Source: Alphaproteobacteria bacterium (GTDB taxonomy: Bacteria; Pseudomonadota; Alphaproteobacteria; Caulobacterales; Caulobacteraceae). Taken from it: a stretch of DNA of 26,614 nucleotides. Under the pieces are notes generated by a model that was not told the DNA's origin, searched no databases, and worked only from the letters and a program-made list of their open reading frames with translations. The translations under genes were made by a program, and so were the position numbers. This document shows, one piece after another, positions 1 through 8,462 of this stretch (position 1 is its first letter; each line of letters starts with the position of its first letter). The stretch covers positions 1 through 26,614 of the forward strand of contig JAHINZ010000010.1 of NCBI GenBank assembly GCA_018895795.1, written 5' to 3'.

Positions 1-2
1 AG

Positions 3-536
3 GCCCTGGCCGCTTCCGACACCTCGCTCAACACCGCCAGCTTCAACGCCCTGCAGTCTGACTTTAACTCCCTGCGCGACCAGGTGACCAAGGCCGCCTC
101 GAACGCCAAGTTCAATGGCGTCAGCATCGCCGACGGCACCACCGCCTCCTTGACCTTCCTGTCCAACTCGGACGGTTCGGGCTTCACCGTCGCCGCCAAG
201 ACCCTGACCCTGGCCGGCATCGGTCTTTCGACGACCTCGACCTTTACGAGCGCCGCCGCCGCCAAGACCATGATCGCCACGGTCTCGACGGCCCTGCAGA
301 CGGCCACCAACAAGCTGGCCTCGCTGGGCACCAGCTCGACCGGGCTCGACACCCACCTGACCTTCATCGGCAAGCTGCAAGACAGCCTCAACGCCGGCGT
401 GGGCAACCTGGTGGACGCCGACCTGGCCAAGGAAAGCGCCAAGCTGCAGTCGCTGCAAACCAAGCAGCAGCTGGGTGTGCAGGCGCTGTCGATCGCCAAC
501 CAATCCTCGTCTTCGCTGCTCAGCCTGTTCCGCTAG
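3..536 (+). CDS. Flagellin, C-terminal part (5' end outside window)
   Basis: This is the last 177 codons of a flagellin, the structural subunit of the flagellar filament, exported by the flagellar type III apparatus. The reading frame is open from base 3, and the gene begins upstream of the window. The Ala/Ser/Thr-rich middle fits the D1 region. The end, with LAKESAKLQSLQTKQQLG, then ALSIANQSSSSLLSLFR, is the conserved C-terminal D0 helix of Caulobacter-type flagellins. Caulobacter carries several flagellin paralogues, and which one this is cannot be told from the C-terminus. A strong terminator follows the TAG stop. The next gene converges on it from the other strand. Confidence 0.93.
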   Translation, partial: ALAASDTSLNTASFNALQSDFNSLRDQVTKAASNAKFNGVSIADGTTASLTFLSNSDGSGFTVAAKTLTLAGIGLSTTSTFTSAAAAKTMIATVSTALQTATNKLASLGTSSTGLDTHLTFIGKLQDSLNAGVGNLVDADLAKESAKLQSLQTKQQLGVQALSIANQSSSSLLSLFR

Positions 537-556
537 GTCCACGAGCCTCGACGACG

Positions 557-589
557 AAAGGGCGGGTCCTCGGACCCGCCCTTTTTTTT
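557..589 (+). terminator. Rho-independent terminator of the flagellin gene
   Basis: GGGCGGGTC and GACCCGCCC form a perfect stem around a CTCG loop, extended by AAA/TTT at the base, and eight T follow at 582-589. It lies 20 bases after the flagellin stop. The GH43 stop codon on the other strand overlaps the last T, so the same hairpin, with a short three-T tail on that strand, may also end the converging transcript. Confidence 0.9.
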
Positions 590-2211
590 CAGGCCAAGGC
601 CCGGTACTTGAAATCGCGGAACCGCGCCGCGCCCGCGCCGGCCGCATACAGCCCCGGCTTCAGCATCAGGAATCCGCCGCGCACATTGTGGTGGTAGCCT
701 GAAACCTCCATGCCCCGGTCGAAGCGTTTCCAGGTCGCCCCGCCGTCTCCGCTGGTATGGAAACTGACGATGTGGCGGTCGTTACGCAGTCGCATCAGCA
801 TCTTGGCGCCGTGCGGATTGGCCGGCCGGCCACGCTCTATGCCGTATTGGTGGGTGACGAAGTTCTTCTCGTCGAACCCCAGGCCGCAATAGAGCTGGCG
901 GTCATAAAACAGGATCAGGCCAGCGCGGGTGTCGGCGTCGACCTCGATCTCGCATTGGATTTCATAGGCCTGGTCGCCATTGACGAAGATCAGCGGCGCG
1001 CCGCTGCTGGGGGCCTCACCGGCGCCCTTCAGGGTCAGGACGCCGCCCGCGCGGCGGATGCGGTCGTGTTCGCCCGGCTTGGGGTCGAAGAAGTTCCACT
1101 GCACGCCATATTTGTCGGCCCCGAAGTCGTCCGACAGCGCCATGCCGTGGGCGACGGCCTTGCCGCCTTTCGGTTTGGCGATCGGCTTTGACAGATCGCC
1201 GCCGCCGACGGTGAACCAGCCGTCCTCGGTCCAGGTCACCGGGGCCAGCAAGGTCTGGCGGCCCAGGGTGTAGAAGCCGTTTTCATAGCCGTGATAGACG
1301 GTCCACCAGTCGCCGGCCGGGCCCTCGACCAGGGTGGCGTGGCCGCGCGACCACCACTTCTCGGAATTATCGGTCGTGCGCACCACCGGGTTGTGCGGAT
1401 CGTCCTCCCACGGTCCGGCCAGCGACTTGGATCGCGCGACAATGACCATGTGGCCGGTCGGCGGGCCGGCCGTGCCGCCCACGGCGGTGACCAGATAATA
1501 GTCGTCGCCCTTCTTCATCACCTTGGGGCCCTCGGGCGAGAAGCCCTCGACGTCCCAGTCTTCCGGATAGCGCCAGGGATTATAGACGTGCTGCGGTTGG
1601 CCCACCGTGGAAAGGCCGTCGGGGGCCAACTGGATGCGGTCGCCGCCCGACAGGAACAGCCAGCGCACGCCGTGCTCGTCGACCACATGGCCGGGGTCGA
1701 TATAGCGCGGCAGTTTCAGGTCGACCGGCTCGGACCAGGGGCCCTCGATCCGGTCGGCCCAGATCACATAGCTGGTGTTGCCGGCCGGATGCTTGGCCGG
1801 CAGGAAGATGTAGTAGCGGCCCAGGTGCTTGCACAGTTCGGGGGCCCAGATCGAGCCGACATTGGTCTTCAGGCTGGCCACGACCGGCGCCCAGTTCACC
1901 AGATCCTTCGAATGCCAGATCAGCAGGCCCGGATAGGCGTCGAACGACGAGTGGGTCATGTAGTAGTCGTCGCCGTCCTTCAGGATCGACGGGTCGGGAT
2001 GGTCGCCGGCCAGGATGGGGTTGAGGAAGGTTCCGTTTCCGAGATCAGCCTTGCGCTGGCCCTCGACGCCCTTGGCCCAGGTCGCGGCGCCGGCGGCGGG
2101 CGGGCCGGGCAGGGTTCCCATCTGGGCGGCTTGCGGGGCGGCGGGAACGGCGGCGATGGCCGCCCCGGTCAGCAGCGAGCCCAGGGCTCCGCGGCGGCTG
2201 AGGTCGGTCAT
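589..2211 (-). CDS. Secreted glycoside hydrolase family 43 (beta-xylosidase / arabinofuranosidase type)
   Basis: This 540-residue exported glycosidase probably removes xylose or arabinose from xylan-derived oligosaccharides in the periplasm. The N-terminus has a twin-arginine-like signal (SRRGAL near residue 5, then an Ala-rich stretch to about residue 30), which suggests Tat export. Residues 62-345 look like the five-bladed GH43 propeller: Asp73 in HPDPS is the expected general base, Asp172 in IDPGH the pKa modulator, and Glu227 in SPEGPK the general acid. Residues 360-540 resemble the concanavalin-like sandwich found at the end of many GH43 xylosidases. GGAAGGAAG lies just before the ATG. 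Two ACCGGT operator-like sites lie 52-100 bases upstream. The exact substrate cannot be read from sequence. Confidence 0.9.
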   Translation of the reverse strand: MTDLSRRGALGSLLTGAAIAAVPAAPQAAQMGTLPGPPAAGAATWAKGVEGQRKADLGNGTFLNPILAGDHPDPSILKDGDDYYMTHSSFDAYPGLLIWHSKDLVNWAPVVASLKTNVGSIWAPELCKHLGRYYIFLPAKHPAGNTSYVIWADRIEGPWSEPVDLKLPRYIDPGHVVDEHGVRWLFLSGGDRIQLAPDGLSTVGQPQHVYNPWRYPEDWDVEGFSPEGPKVMKKGDDYYLVTAVGGTAGPPTGHMVIVARSKSLAGPWEDDPHNPVVRTTDNSEKWWSRGHATLVEGPAGDWWTVYHGYENGFYTLGRQTLLAPVTWTEDGWFTVGGGDLSKPIAKPKGGKAVAHGMALSDDFGADKYGVQWNFFDPKPGEHDRIRRAGGVLTLKGAGEAPSSGAPLIFVNGDQAYEIQCEIEVDADTRAGLILFYDRQLYCGLGFDEKNFVTHQYGIERGRPANPHGAKMLMRLRNDRHIVSFHTSGDGGATWKRFDRGMEVSGYHHNVRGGFLMLKPGLYAAGAGAARFRDFKYRALA

Positions 2212-2262
2212 GCTGGCTTCCTTCCCACTTTACGGGCCGCGCGGACTGCGTCGCACTGGCCG

Positions 2263-2276
2263 TGTTACCGGTCACC
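2263..2276. promoter_or_regulatory. LacI-type operator-like palindrome upstream of GH43
   Basis: TGTTACCGGTCACC is an imperfect palindrome centred on ACCGGT (two mismatching pairs of seven). It lies about 52 bases upstream of the GH43 ATG. Its left half, TGTTACC, is identical to the left half of the site at 3960-3973 before the permease gene, so one regulator may control both. The call is inference from symmetry, recurrence and position. Confidence 0.5.
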
Positions 2277-2296
2277 TATCGACATGTTTCGTGTCT

Positions 2297-2311
2297 TGTC
2301 CACCGGTGTCA
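2297..2311. promoter_or_regulatory. Second ACCGGT-centred half-palindrome upstream of GH43
   Basis: TGTCCACCGGTGTCA carries one good half (GGTGTCA) and a left half disturbed by one extra base. It lies 35 bases from the 2263-2276 site. It could be an auxiliary operator, or chance. Confidence 0.3.
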
Positions 2312-2363
2312 TTCCGTTTTTTGGGAGGATAACGCTGTCAGGCGCGTGCGTCGCTGGAAACAG

Positions 2364-2393
2364 AAAACGCCCGGGAGCATGGCCCCCGGGCGT
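2364..2393 (-). terminator. Rho-independent terminator after the MFS permease gene
   Basis: On the minus strand ACGCCCGGG pairs with CCCGGGCGT around a 9-base loop, and a short T run follows (AAAA at 2364-2367 on the plus strand). It lies about 45 bases beyond the permease stop codon. Confidence 0.7.
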
Positions 2394-2402
2394 CAATTCT
2401 AA

Positions 2403-2426
2403 ATCCTCCCCCGCTAGGGGGAGGAT
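2403..2426. repeat. Palindromic hairpin unit (REP-like)
   Basis: ATCCTCCCCC and GGGGGAGGAT are a perfect 10-bp inverted repeat around GCTA, lying 10 bases past the permease stop. The same ATCCTCCCCCG ... GGGGGAGGAT arm flanks the larger palindrome at 23242-23373, so this is probably a single unit of that repeat family. Confidence 0.65.
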
Positions 2427-2436
2427 CACCCGTCGA

Positions 2437-3879
2437 TCACCCCTGCATCGCTTCCAGCTCGGTGCCGCGCGTCTCGCGAACCATCTTCTGGACGAAGAAG
2501 AACGAGATCAGGGCGCTCAGCGCATAGAAGCCGTAGGTGGCCGGCAGGCCCAGGCCGGCGGCCATGGCCGGGAAGCTGACCGAGATGGCGAAATTGGCCA
2601 TCCACTGGGCAAAGCCCGCGACCGCCAGACCCGAACCGCGGATCTGGTTGGGGAACATCTCGCCCAGCATCACCCACATCACCGGGCCCCAGCTGAGGTT
2701 GAAGAACACCACATAGGCATTGGCCGCGATCAGGGCGATCAGGCCGAAATTACCCGGCAGGCTGAGCGCGCCATTGACCATCGCGCCCTGGAAGAAACAG
2801 AAGCCCACGGTGCCCAGGGTGACGGCCATGCCGGCCGAGCCGATCAGCAGCAGCGGCTTGCGGCCGATCTTGTCGATCAGGGCGATGGCCAGCAGACAGG
2901 CCAGGATCGACAGCGAGCCGGACAGGATGTTGATCTTCAGCGAGTCGTCCTCGGAGAAGCCGACCGACTGCCACAGCACCGAGCCGTAATAGAAGACGAT
3001 ATTGATGCCGACCAGTTGCTGGAACACGGCCAGACCGATGCCGGTCCAGACGATCGGGCGCAGCTTCTTGGTCAGCGGATCGATCAGGTCGCTCATCTTG
3101 GGCTTGTGATGATCGGCGGCCAGGGAGGCGCGGATCTCGGCCACCTTCTTGTCGCCCTGGCCTTCGCCGAACAGCCGCGAGAGGATCGCCGAAGCGGCGG
3201 CGTCCTTGCCCTTGGCCACCAGATAGCGCGGGCTTTCCGGGATCGACAGCAGGCTGAAGAAGAAGATCGCGGCGGGGATGGTCTGCATCCAGAACATCCA
3301 GCGCCAGGCGGGCAGGCCCAGCCAGAAGGTCGCGGTCGAGCTGCCGGCGGTGTGGGCCAGGATGTAGTTGGCCACGAAGGCGCCGGTCAGGCCGGTGATG
3401 ATCATGATCTGCTGCACGGAGGACAGCCGGCCGCGGATATTGGCCGGGGTGACTTCCGAGATATAGACCGGGCACAGCACGCTGGCCGCGCCCACGCCCA
3501 GGCCGCCCAGCAGGCGGAAGGCGATGAACACGATCGAGGTGTGCGAGGCGCCGGTGCCCAGGGCGCTGACCAGGAACAGCAGCGAGGCGATGATCATCAC
3601 GGTGCGGCGGCCCCAGACGTCGGCCAGACGGCCGGCGGCGAAGGCGCCGACGGCGCAGCCGATCAGGATCGCGCCGACATTGAGGCCGGTGCCGAGCTTG
3701 CTGAGATTGAAGGCGCTTTCCAGGCCTTCCTGGGTGCCGTTGATGACGCCGCTGTCATAGCCGAACATGAAGCCGCCGATGGTGGCGACGGCCACGATCG
3801 CGGCGATGAAGGCCATGTTGACCTTACCGCCGTCGGCGCTCATGCCCGGGCTGGGCCCCGCGCTGGATACTGAAGCCAT
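2437..3879 (-). CDS. MFS sugar:proton symporter, sugar-porter family
   Basis: This is a 480-residue inner-membrane permease with 12 predicted helices, probably importing a pentose or hexose with protons. Sugar-porter signatures appear in order: GYDSGVINGT in helix 1, GRLADVWGRR in loop 2-3, PVYISE plus RGRL after helix 4, PESPRYL before the central loop, QQLVGINIVFYYG in helix 7, DKIGRKPLL in loop 8-9 and RETRGTE near the end. I start at ATG 3879 (MASVSS) because GGGGAGGA lies just upstream. A longer in-frame extension to 3981 lacks such a site. It resembles D-xylose:H+ symporters of the XylE/GalP type. The xylan-related neighbours favour a pentose, but the substrate is inferred. It diverges from the TonB receptor gene, and an operator-like palindrome lies 81 bases before its start. 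Confidence 0.9.
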   Translation of the reverse strand: MASVSSAGPSPGMSADGGKVNMAFIAAIVAVATIGGFMFGYDSGVINGTQEGLESAFNLSKLGTGLNVGAILIGCAVGAFAAGRLADVWGRRTVMIIASLLFLVSALGTGASHTSIVFIAFRLLGGLGVGAASVLCPVYISEVTPANIRGRLSSVQQIMIITGLTGAFVANYILAHTAGSSTATFWLGLPAWRWMFWMQTIPAAIFFFSLLSIPESPRYLVAKGKDAAASAILSRLFGEGQGDKKVAEIRASLAADHHKPKMSDLIDPLTKKLRPIVWTGIGLAVFQQLVGINIVFYYGSVLWQSVGFSEDDSLKINILSGSLSILACLLAIALIDKIGRKPLLLIGSAGMAVTLGTVGFCFFQGAMVNGALSLPGNFGLIALIAANAYVVFFNLSWGPVMWVMLGEMFPNQIRGSGLAVAGFAQWMANFAISVSFPAMAAGLGLPATYGFYALSALISFFFVQKMVRETRGTELEAMQG

Positions 3880-3959
3880 TTGTGTCCTCCCCATGGCCCG
3901 TGGGCCGCGTTTAATCCCTAGGCGGCCCTTGCCGGACCTCTGGTTGACGGCGACCTTAG

Positions 3960-3973
3960 TGTTACCGGTATCA
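3960..3973. promoter_or_regulatory. Near-perfect LacI-type operator between permease and TonB receptor genes
   Basis: TGTTACCGGTATCA is palindromic except for one base pair. It lies 81 bases upstream of the permease start and 261 bases upstream of the receptor start, where it could control either or both divergent genes. The core is ACCGGT, whereas the site before xylX has AGCGCT, so a regulator other than XylR is likely. Confidence 0.6.
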
Positions 3974-4234
3974 GCGCGCAAGCGGCGGTGATCGAGCCAG
4001 CGAAGGACGTCGTGTTTCCCCTAGGTTAGAGACTTAGTCTGTTTCGCGCGACGGGACGAGAGGCCGGCGCCCGCTCTGAAACCGTTGCGGGAAAAACGCA
4101 GGGCGGACGCCAACCGCAACATTGCTGAAAAGACATTTGCGCCGCGTCGCCGGGCGGGCTTAACGCCGTGGGGTCGGGACCGGCCGGGCGCGCGCGCGGA
4201 TACGGGTTGCTGGCCGTGCATCCTGAGGTCTGTC

Positions 4235-6436
4235 TTGCGTTTGAAAACCGTCCTGCTCGCCGCCGCCGCGGTGATCCTGCCCGCCGGCCTGGCGCTCGCC
4301 CAGACACCGGTGGCGCCGACCGCGGCGCGGCCCCCCGCCAAGCCCGCCGCCGCCGCCCCGACCGCGGTCGAGGGCGTGGTGGTGACCAGCGACGCCAACG
4401 CCATGCGCACTTCGATCGATCGCCGCAGCTACAGCGTCGCCAATGACCTGTCGGCCCGCACCGGCTCGATCAGCGACGCCCTGCGCAACATCCCCTCGGT
4501 CGAGGTCGATGTGCAGGGCAATGTCAGCCTGCGCGGCGACGCCAATGTCACCATCCTGATCGACGGCAAGCCGTCGGGCCTGTTCAGCGGCGACGGCAAG
4601 GCCGACGCGCTGCACGCCATGCCGGCCGACCAGATCGACCGGGTCGAGGTGATGACCAACCCGTCGGCCGCCTTCCGTCCCGACGGTTCGGCCGGGATTA
4701 TCAATCTGATCACCAAGAAGACCCGCAAGGCCGGGGCCAGCGGCTCGGTTCGGGCCAACGCCAGCAGCGATGGCCGCTACAACACCGGCGTCAGCGGTTC
4801 CTATATCAAGGGCAAGCTGACCCTGGCCGGCGACGCCGGCTATCGCCACGACGAGCAGAAGTTCCGCTCGTTCAGCGACCGCTCCACCTTCGACACGGCC
4901 AGCGGCCTGTTCCAGGACAGCCGCCAAGCCAGCCAGTCAGAAGGGGCGGGCGACTCGACCACGCTGCGCGCCAATGCCGACTATGATCTGGACGCCCGCA
5001 CGCGGGTCAGCGCCGAGCTGTCCTATCGCGGCATGGCCATGGATATGGACAGCCACGAAACCTATCAGGGCGAGAACACCGCCGGCCAGGTGATCCGCGC
5101 CTATGACCGGCTGTCCAACTTCCAGATCGACCGCGACAATACCGAGGCCAAGGCCACTTGGCGCCGCCAGTTCAAGGGTTCGGAGCACGAGTTGGTCGCC
5201 GCGTTCGAATACGGAGCGACCAAGACCGCGCGGGATCTGCGCGCCTTCACCGACAACGCCGCCGCCGCCGACTACTACGAGACCTCGTCCTTCGCCATCG
5301 ACCAGACCCGGACCAGCGTGTCGCTGGACTATACCCGGCCCCTGCCGGGCAGCGCCAAGCTGAAGACCGGCTTCGACTTCGACCTCGGCTTGCACAATGA
5401 CTACGACAATCGCGGCGCCCGCGGCGCCACGCCGGGCGGCCTGGTTATCGACCCGGCCCGCACCAATCGCTTCGTCTATGACCAGTCGGTCTATGCCGGC
5501 TATGCCACCTATGAGCGGCCGTTCGGCGACCTGACCGTGCAGACCGGCGTGCGGGTCGAGCAGGTGACGATCGACACCAACCAGATCACCTCGGGCCTGA
5601 AGGGCGCCAACGACTATCTGCGGGCCTATCCGACGCTGTTCTTCAGCTATGCGCTCAGCGGCGACCAGCAGCTGCGGGCCAACTACAGCCGCCGCGTCCA
5701 GCGCCCGCAGGCCCAGGACCTCAATCCCTATCGGGTCTATCAGGACCCGTTCAACTACCGGGCCGGCAATCCCGATCTGAAGCCGCAGGTCACCGACTCG
5801 TATGAGCTGGGCTGGCAGTACCGCCAGGGTCAGGCCTACTACCTGGCCACCGCCTATTATCGCCAGAGCGCCAAGGGCGTCACCGACGTGGTGCGCGACC
5901 TGGGCGGCGGCGTGCTGCTGACCACCAAGGAAAACCTCGGTCAAAGCCGCAATGGCGGCCTGGAGCTGGTGGCCAATGGCCGCCTGACGCCCAAGCTGAC
6001 CTATAATCTCAGCGGTAACCTGTTCTGGAACGAGATCGACGCGGCCAATCTGGGCTTCGCCAACACCCGGTCGGGGACCTCGGCCTCGGGGCGCGCCAGC
6101 CTCAACTGGCAGGTCACCCCGGCCGATTTCCTGCAGATCAGCGGCTTCACCTCGGGCCGGCGCCTGACGCCCCAGGGCTATCGTGAGCCGGTGCAGATGC
6201 TGAACCTGGGCTATCGCCGCAAGGTCAGCGACAAGCTGTCGTTCGTGGTCACGGTCCAGGACGCCCTGGACACCTTCCGCGACGCGGTGATCACCGACAC
6301 GCCCACCCTGCGCGACCGCACCGAGCGCATGCCGCGCATCCGCTCGGTGTTCTTCGGCCTGACCTACAGCTTCGGCGGCGCCAAGCCCAAGCCCCAGGGC
6401 TTCGACTTCGACACCGGCGCGGCGACGGTGGGGTAG
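4235..6436 (+). CDS. TonB-dependent outer-membrane receptor
   Basis: This is a 733-residue outer-membrane transporter that imports a ligand using TonB energy. I choose the TTG at 4235 because GAGG lies 6 bases before it and it directly begins a signal peptide (LRLKTVLLAAAAVILPAGLALA, cleaved near Gln24). An in-frame extension back to 4085 gives only an Arg-rich, unlikely leader. A TonB-box-like EGVVVTS is at 47-53 and the plug at about 56-163 (ILIDGKPSG, GSAGIINLITKK). The rest is a barrel like the OMP_b-brl_3 type (YSRRVQRP, DLNPY, GNPDLKPQ). The last strand, SVFFGLTYSF, is followed by a 20-residue Gly/Pro tail, which is unusual because most such barrels end at the final aromatic residue. 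The adjacent sugar permease and glycosidase suggest an oligosaccharide ligand, but this is inference. Confidence 0.9.
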   Translation: MRLKTVLLAAAAVILPAGLALAQTPVAPTAARPPAKPAAAAPTAVEGVVVTSDANAMRTSIDRRSYSVANDLSARTGSISDALRNIPSVEVDVQGNVSLRGDANVTILIDGKPSGLFSGDGKADALHAMPADQIDRVEVMTNPSAAFRPDGSAGIINLITKKTRKAGASGSVRANASSDGRYNTGVSGSYIKGKLTLAGDAGYRHDEQKFRSFSDRSTFDTASGLFQDSRQASQSEGAGDSTTLRANADYDLDARTRVSAELSYRGMAMDMDSHETYQGENTAGQVIRAYDRLSNFQIDRDNTEAKATWRRQFKGSEHELVAAFEYGATKTARDLRAFTDNAAAADYYETSSFAIDQTRTSVSLDYTRPLPGSAKLKTGFDFDLGLHNDYDNRGARGATPGGLVIDPARTNRFVYDQSVYAGYATYERPFGDLTVQTGVRVEQVTIDTNQITSGLKGANDYLRAYPTLFFSYALSGDQQLRANYSRRVQRPQAQDLNPYRVYQDPFNYRAGNPDLKPQVTDSYELGWQYRQGQAYYLATAYYRQSAKGVTDVVRDLGGGVLLTTKENLGQSRNGGLELVANGRLTPKLTYNLSGNLFWNEIDAANLGFANTRSGTSASGRASLNWQVTPADFLQISGFTSGRRLTPQGYREPVQMLNLGYRRKVSDKLSFVVTVQDALDTFRDAVITDTPTLRDRTERMPRIRSVFFGLTYSFGGAKPKPQGFDFDTGAATVG

Positions 6437-6438
6437 GC

Positions 6439-6476
6439 AAAAACGCCGCTCTTCCCGGCCTTCGCCGGGGAGAGCG
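6439..6476 (-). terminator. Terminator hairpin between the TonB receptor and yghU
   Basis: A 13-bp stem (6447-6459 with 6464-6476, one G-T pair) closes a CTTC loop. Five A at 6439-6443 become a T run on the minus strand, so it suits the yghU transcript, whose stop is at 6485. It may also stop the receptor transcript, although no T run follows on the plus strand. Confidence 0.75.
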
Positions 6477-6484
6477 GATCTGGG

Positions 6485-7360
6485 TCAACCCGCCGCCAGG
6501 ACCTTGTCCTGGGTCTTGGTGTCGAAGTCGCCGGCGTCATGGCGTTCGAGCAACTGGCTCGAGGGCTCGCCGAACGTGCGGTTGACCATCCGGCCGCGCT
6601 TGACGGCGGGGCGGGCGGCGATGGCGTCGGCCCAGCGCTGGACGTTCTTGTAGTCCTGCACCGACAGGAACTCGCCGGCCTCGTACAGCAGGCCCTTGGC
6701 CAGGCCGCCGTACCAGGGCCAGATGGCCATGTCGGCGATGGTGTAGTCGTCGCCGGCGATGAAGGGGTGCTCGGCCAACTGCCGATCCAGCACGTCCAGC
6801 TGGCGCTTCACCTCCATGGCGTAGCGGTCGATCGGATATTCCATCTTGAACGGCGCATAGGCGTAGAAGTGGCCAAAGCCGCCGCCCAGGAACGGCGCGC
6901 TGCCCATCTGCCAGAACAGCCACGACAGGCACTCGGCCCGCGCCGCCGGCTCGGTGGGCAGGAACGCTCCGAACTTTTCGGCCAGGTGGATCAGGATGGC
7001 GCCGGACTCGAAGATCCGGATCGGCTCGGGGCCGCTGTGATCCATCAGGGCCGGGATCTTGGAATTGGGATTGGCCGAGACAAAGCCGCTGCCGAACTGG
7101 TCGCCGGCTCCGATATTGATCAGCCAGGCGTCATATTCGGCGCCCGCATGGCCCAGGGCCAGCAGCTCCTCCAGCATTACCGTCACCTTGACGCCGTTGG
7201 GCGTGCCCAGCGAATACAGCTGCATCGGATGCTTGCCCACCTGCAGGGGCTTGTCATGGGTGGGGCCGGCGATCGGCCGGTTGATCGCGGCGAACCGGCC
7301 GCCGCTCTCCTTGTTCCAGGTCCAGACCTTGGGCGGGACATAGGCGGGGGAGTCGGTCAT
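6485..7360 (-). CDS. yghU: Glutathione S-transferase family disulfide-bond oxidoreductase YghU
   Basis: This 291-residue cytosolic protein matches remembered E. coli YghU almost end to end: PKVWTWNKESGG, INRPIAGPTH, KHPMQLYSLGTPNG, VNPNSKIPAL-like SANPNSKIPAL, ESGAILIHLAEKFG, FLGGGFGHFY, YTIADMAIWPW and the tail RHDAGDF. YghU binds glutathione and reduces disulfides or peroxides. In place of a catalytic Cys the N-terminal thioredoxin-like domain has TPN (residues 53-55), as in that family. The start at 7360 (MTDSPAY) matches the family N-terminus, while the longer frame to 7408 adds 16 unrelated residues. GAGAG is a modest ribosome site. It sits between sugar genes without an obvious functional link. 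Confidence 0.93.
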   Translation of the reverse strand: MTDSPAYVPPKVWTWNKESGGRFAAINRPIAGPTHDKPLQVGKHPMQLYSLGTPNGVKVTVMLEELLALGHAGAEYDAWLINIGAGDQFGSGFVSANPNSKIPALMDHSGPEPIRIFESGAILIHLAEKFGAFLPTEPAARAECLSWLFWQMGSAPFLGGGFGHFYAYAPFKMEYPIDRYAMEVKRQLDVLDRQLAEHPFIAGDDYTIADMAIWPWYGGLAKGLLYEAGEFLSVQDYKNVQRWADAIAARPAVKRGRMVNRTFGEPSSQLLERHDAGDFDTKTQDKVLAAG

Positions 7361-7576
7361 CAGGGTTCTCTCGCTGGCGGGCGTCTTGGCGCGCCCGGTC
7401 CCAGACAATGTGGAGGCTTGGCGTCCGGGGCGCCAGTGGGGCGAGGCATTTGATCGTAAGGCGCGACAGGCGCGACCTTCGCCAGATTTTCAACGGCGAC
7501 GGCTTGTTGAAACAACCTTTGAGCGCGTAGTGGAAGAACTCACTATTTGATTGATCCTGCATCTCGGAGCCAACGC

Positions 7577-7942
7577 GTGAACCAAGGTCTCAGCGCTTCG
7601 ATGCTTCCCCTGGCCCTGGTCCAGTCCCTGGGGCTGGCCGTCATGCTGGCCACCTATTGGGTGGTTGGAAAACCCGAAGGCGGCCGGGCCAGCGCCGTTG
7701 TCGCCAGCCTCGGCGGGGCCTTGATCTGCTATGCGCCGTTCGTGGCCTTGGCCGCGCTCCTCGTCCTCGGACCCGGCCGGCAAATCTATACCGGCGTGGC
7801 CGCGTTGTTCATCGGGGTAGGGCTGTTCATGGGGGCCGTGGTGATGGGCCGGCGGGGCTGGGGGGGCCTTGCGCTCGGCCCCATGGCCGCCGTGGCCGCC
7901 TGGACCTTCTTCCTCCTGGCGGTGATGACGTCCGGTCTCTAG
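7577..7942 (+). CDS. Small four-helix membrane protein, unknown function
   Basis: This is a 121-residue hydrophobic protein with four likely transmembrane segments (about residues 9-30, 40-63, 70-90 and 95-118) and the motif YWVVGKPEGGR between the first two. I do not recognise the family. I choose GTG 7577 because GGAG lies 7 bases before it; a TTG 30 bases upstream is the alternative. A 76-base gap separates it from the next gene on the same strand, so it may be the first member of a three-gene unit of membrane-associated proteins. Confidence 0.65.
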   Translation: MNQGLSASMLPLALVQSLGLAVMLATYWVVGKPEGGRASAVVASLGGALICYAPFVALAALLVLGPGRQIYTGVAALFIGVGLFMGAVVMGRRGWGGLALGPMAAVAAWTFFLLAVMTSGL

Positions 7943-8018
7943 CCGGCGGGCCAAGCCGACGCCGGTTGGATCACCCCCCGCTTCCCATCGCGCCCCTCGG
8001 CGACCTAGTGTGGCGTGG

Positions 8019-8462
8019 ATGTTCAAGCCTCTCGCCCTGCTGGCCCCCGCCCTGATTCCGTCGTGGAACTTCTTCGACGTGATCGCGCCCTCGCCGCGCC
8101 TGGAATACGCCCTCTGCGCGTCGGCCGGCGGCAAGCCCGGCCCTTGGCAAATCTTTCGACCGTTGCCGCGTCGGGTGTCGCCGCTGACGATGCTGGGACG
8201 GCTGCTGTGGAATCCGCGCTGGAACGAGACCCTGTTCCTGGTCAGCTGCGCCGAGCGGCTGGTCCAGAACCCCACCGCCCACAGCGAGGACGAGATCTTC
8301 CGCCGCCTGGCCGCCGATCTCGCCCGCCAGCCGGACGCCGGGGCGAGCAAGCCCTGGCTGAGCTTTCGGCTGGTTTTTCTGAGCCTCGAGGGCGACGACC
8401 TGGTCGAGACCGAACTGTTCCGCGCCCAGCCGCGCCGGCTGGCCGACATCGTCGCCCGATGA
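8019..8462 (+). CDS. Conserved hypothetical partner of the HTTM-like protein
   Basis: This 147-residue protein has a short N-terminal hydrophobic stretch (residues 1-17) followed by SWNFFDVIAPSPRLEYAL and a soluble remainder with many Trp and Arg. I do not recognise a named family. The aromatic WNFF segment after a hydrophobic start recalls SdpA-type partners of SdpB/HTTM proteins, but this is a weak resemblance. The start at ATG 8019 is favoured over GTG 8010; neither has a good ribosome site. Its TGA overlaps the ATG of the next gene (ATGA), so the two are almost certainly translationally coupled and probably act together. Confidence 0.65.
   Translation: MFKPLALLAPALIPSWNFFDVIAPSPRLEYALCASAGGKPGPWQIFRPLPRRVSPLTMLGRLLWNPRWNETLFLVSCAERLVQNPTAHSEDEIFRRLAADLARQPDAGASKPWLSFRLVFLSLEGDDLVETELFRAQPRRLADIVAR

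Noticed and set aside
1291..3873. An 860-codon open frame on the plus strand
   Set aside because: It runs antisense to GH43 and the MFS gene, which have clear motifs. Its translation is Arg/Gln/Gly/Ala-rich without a family; such mirror frames are common at this GC content.
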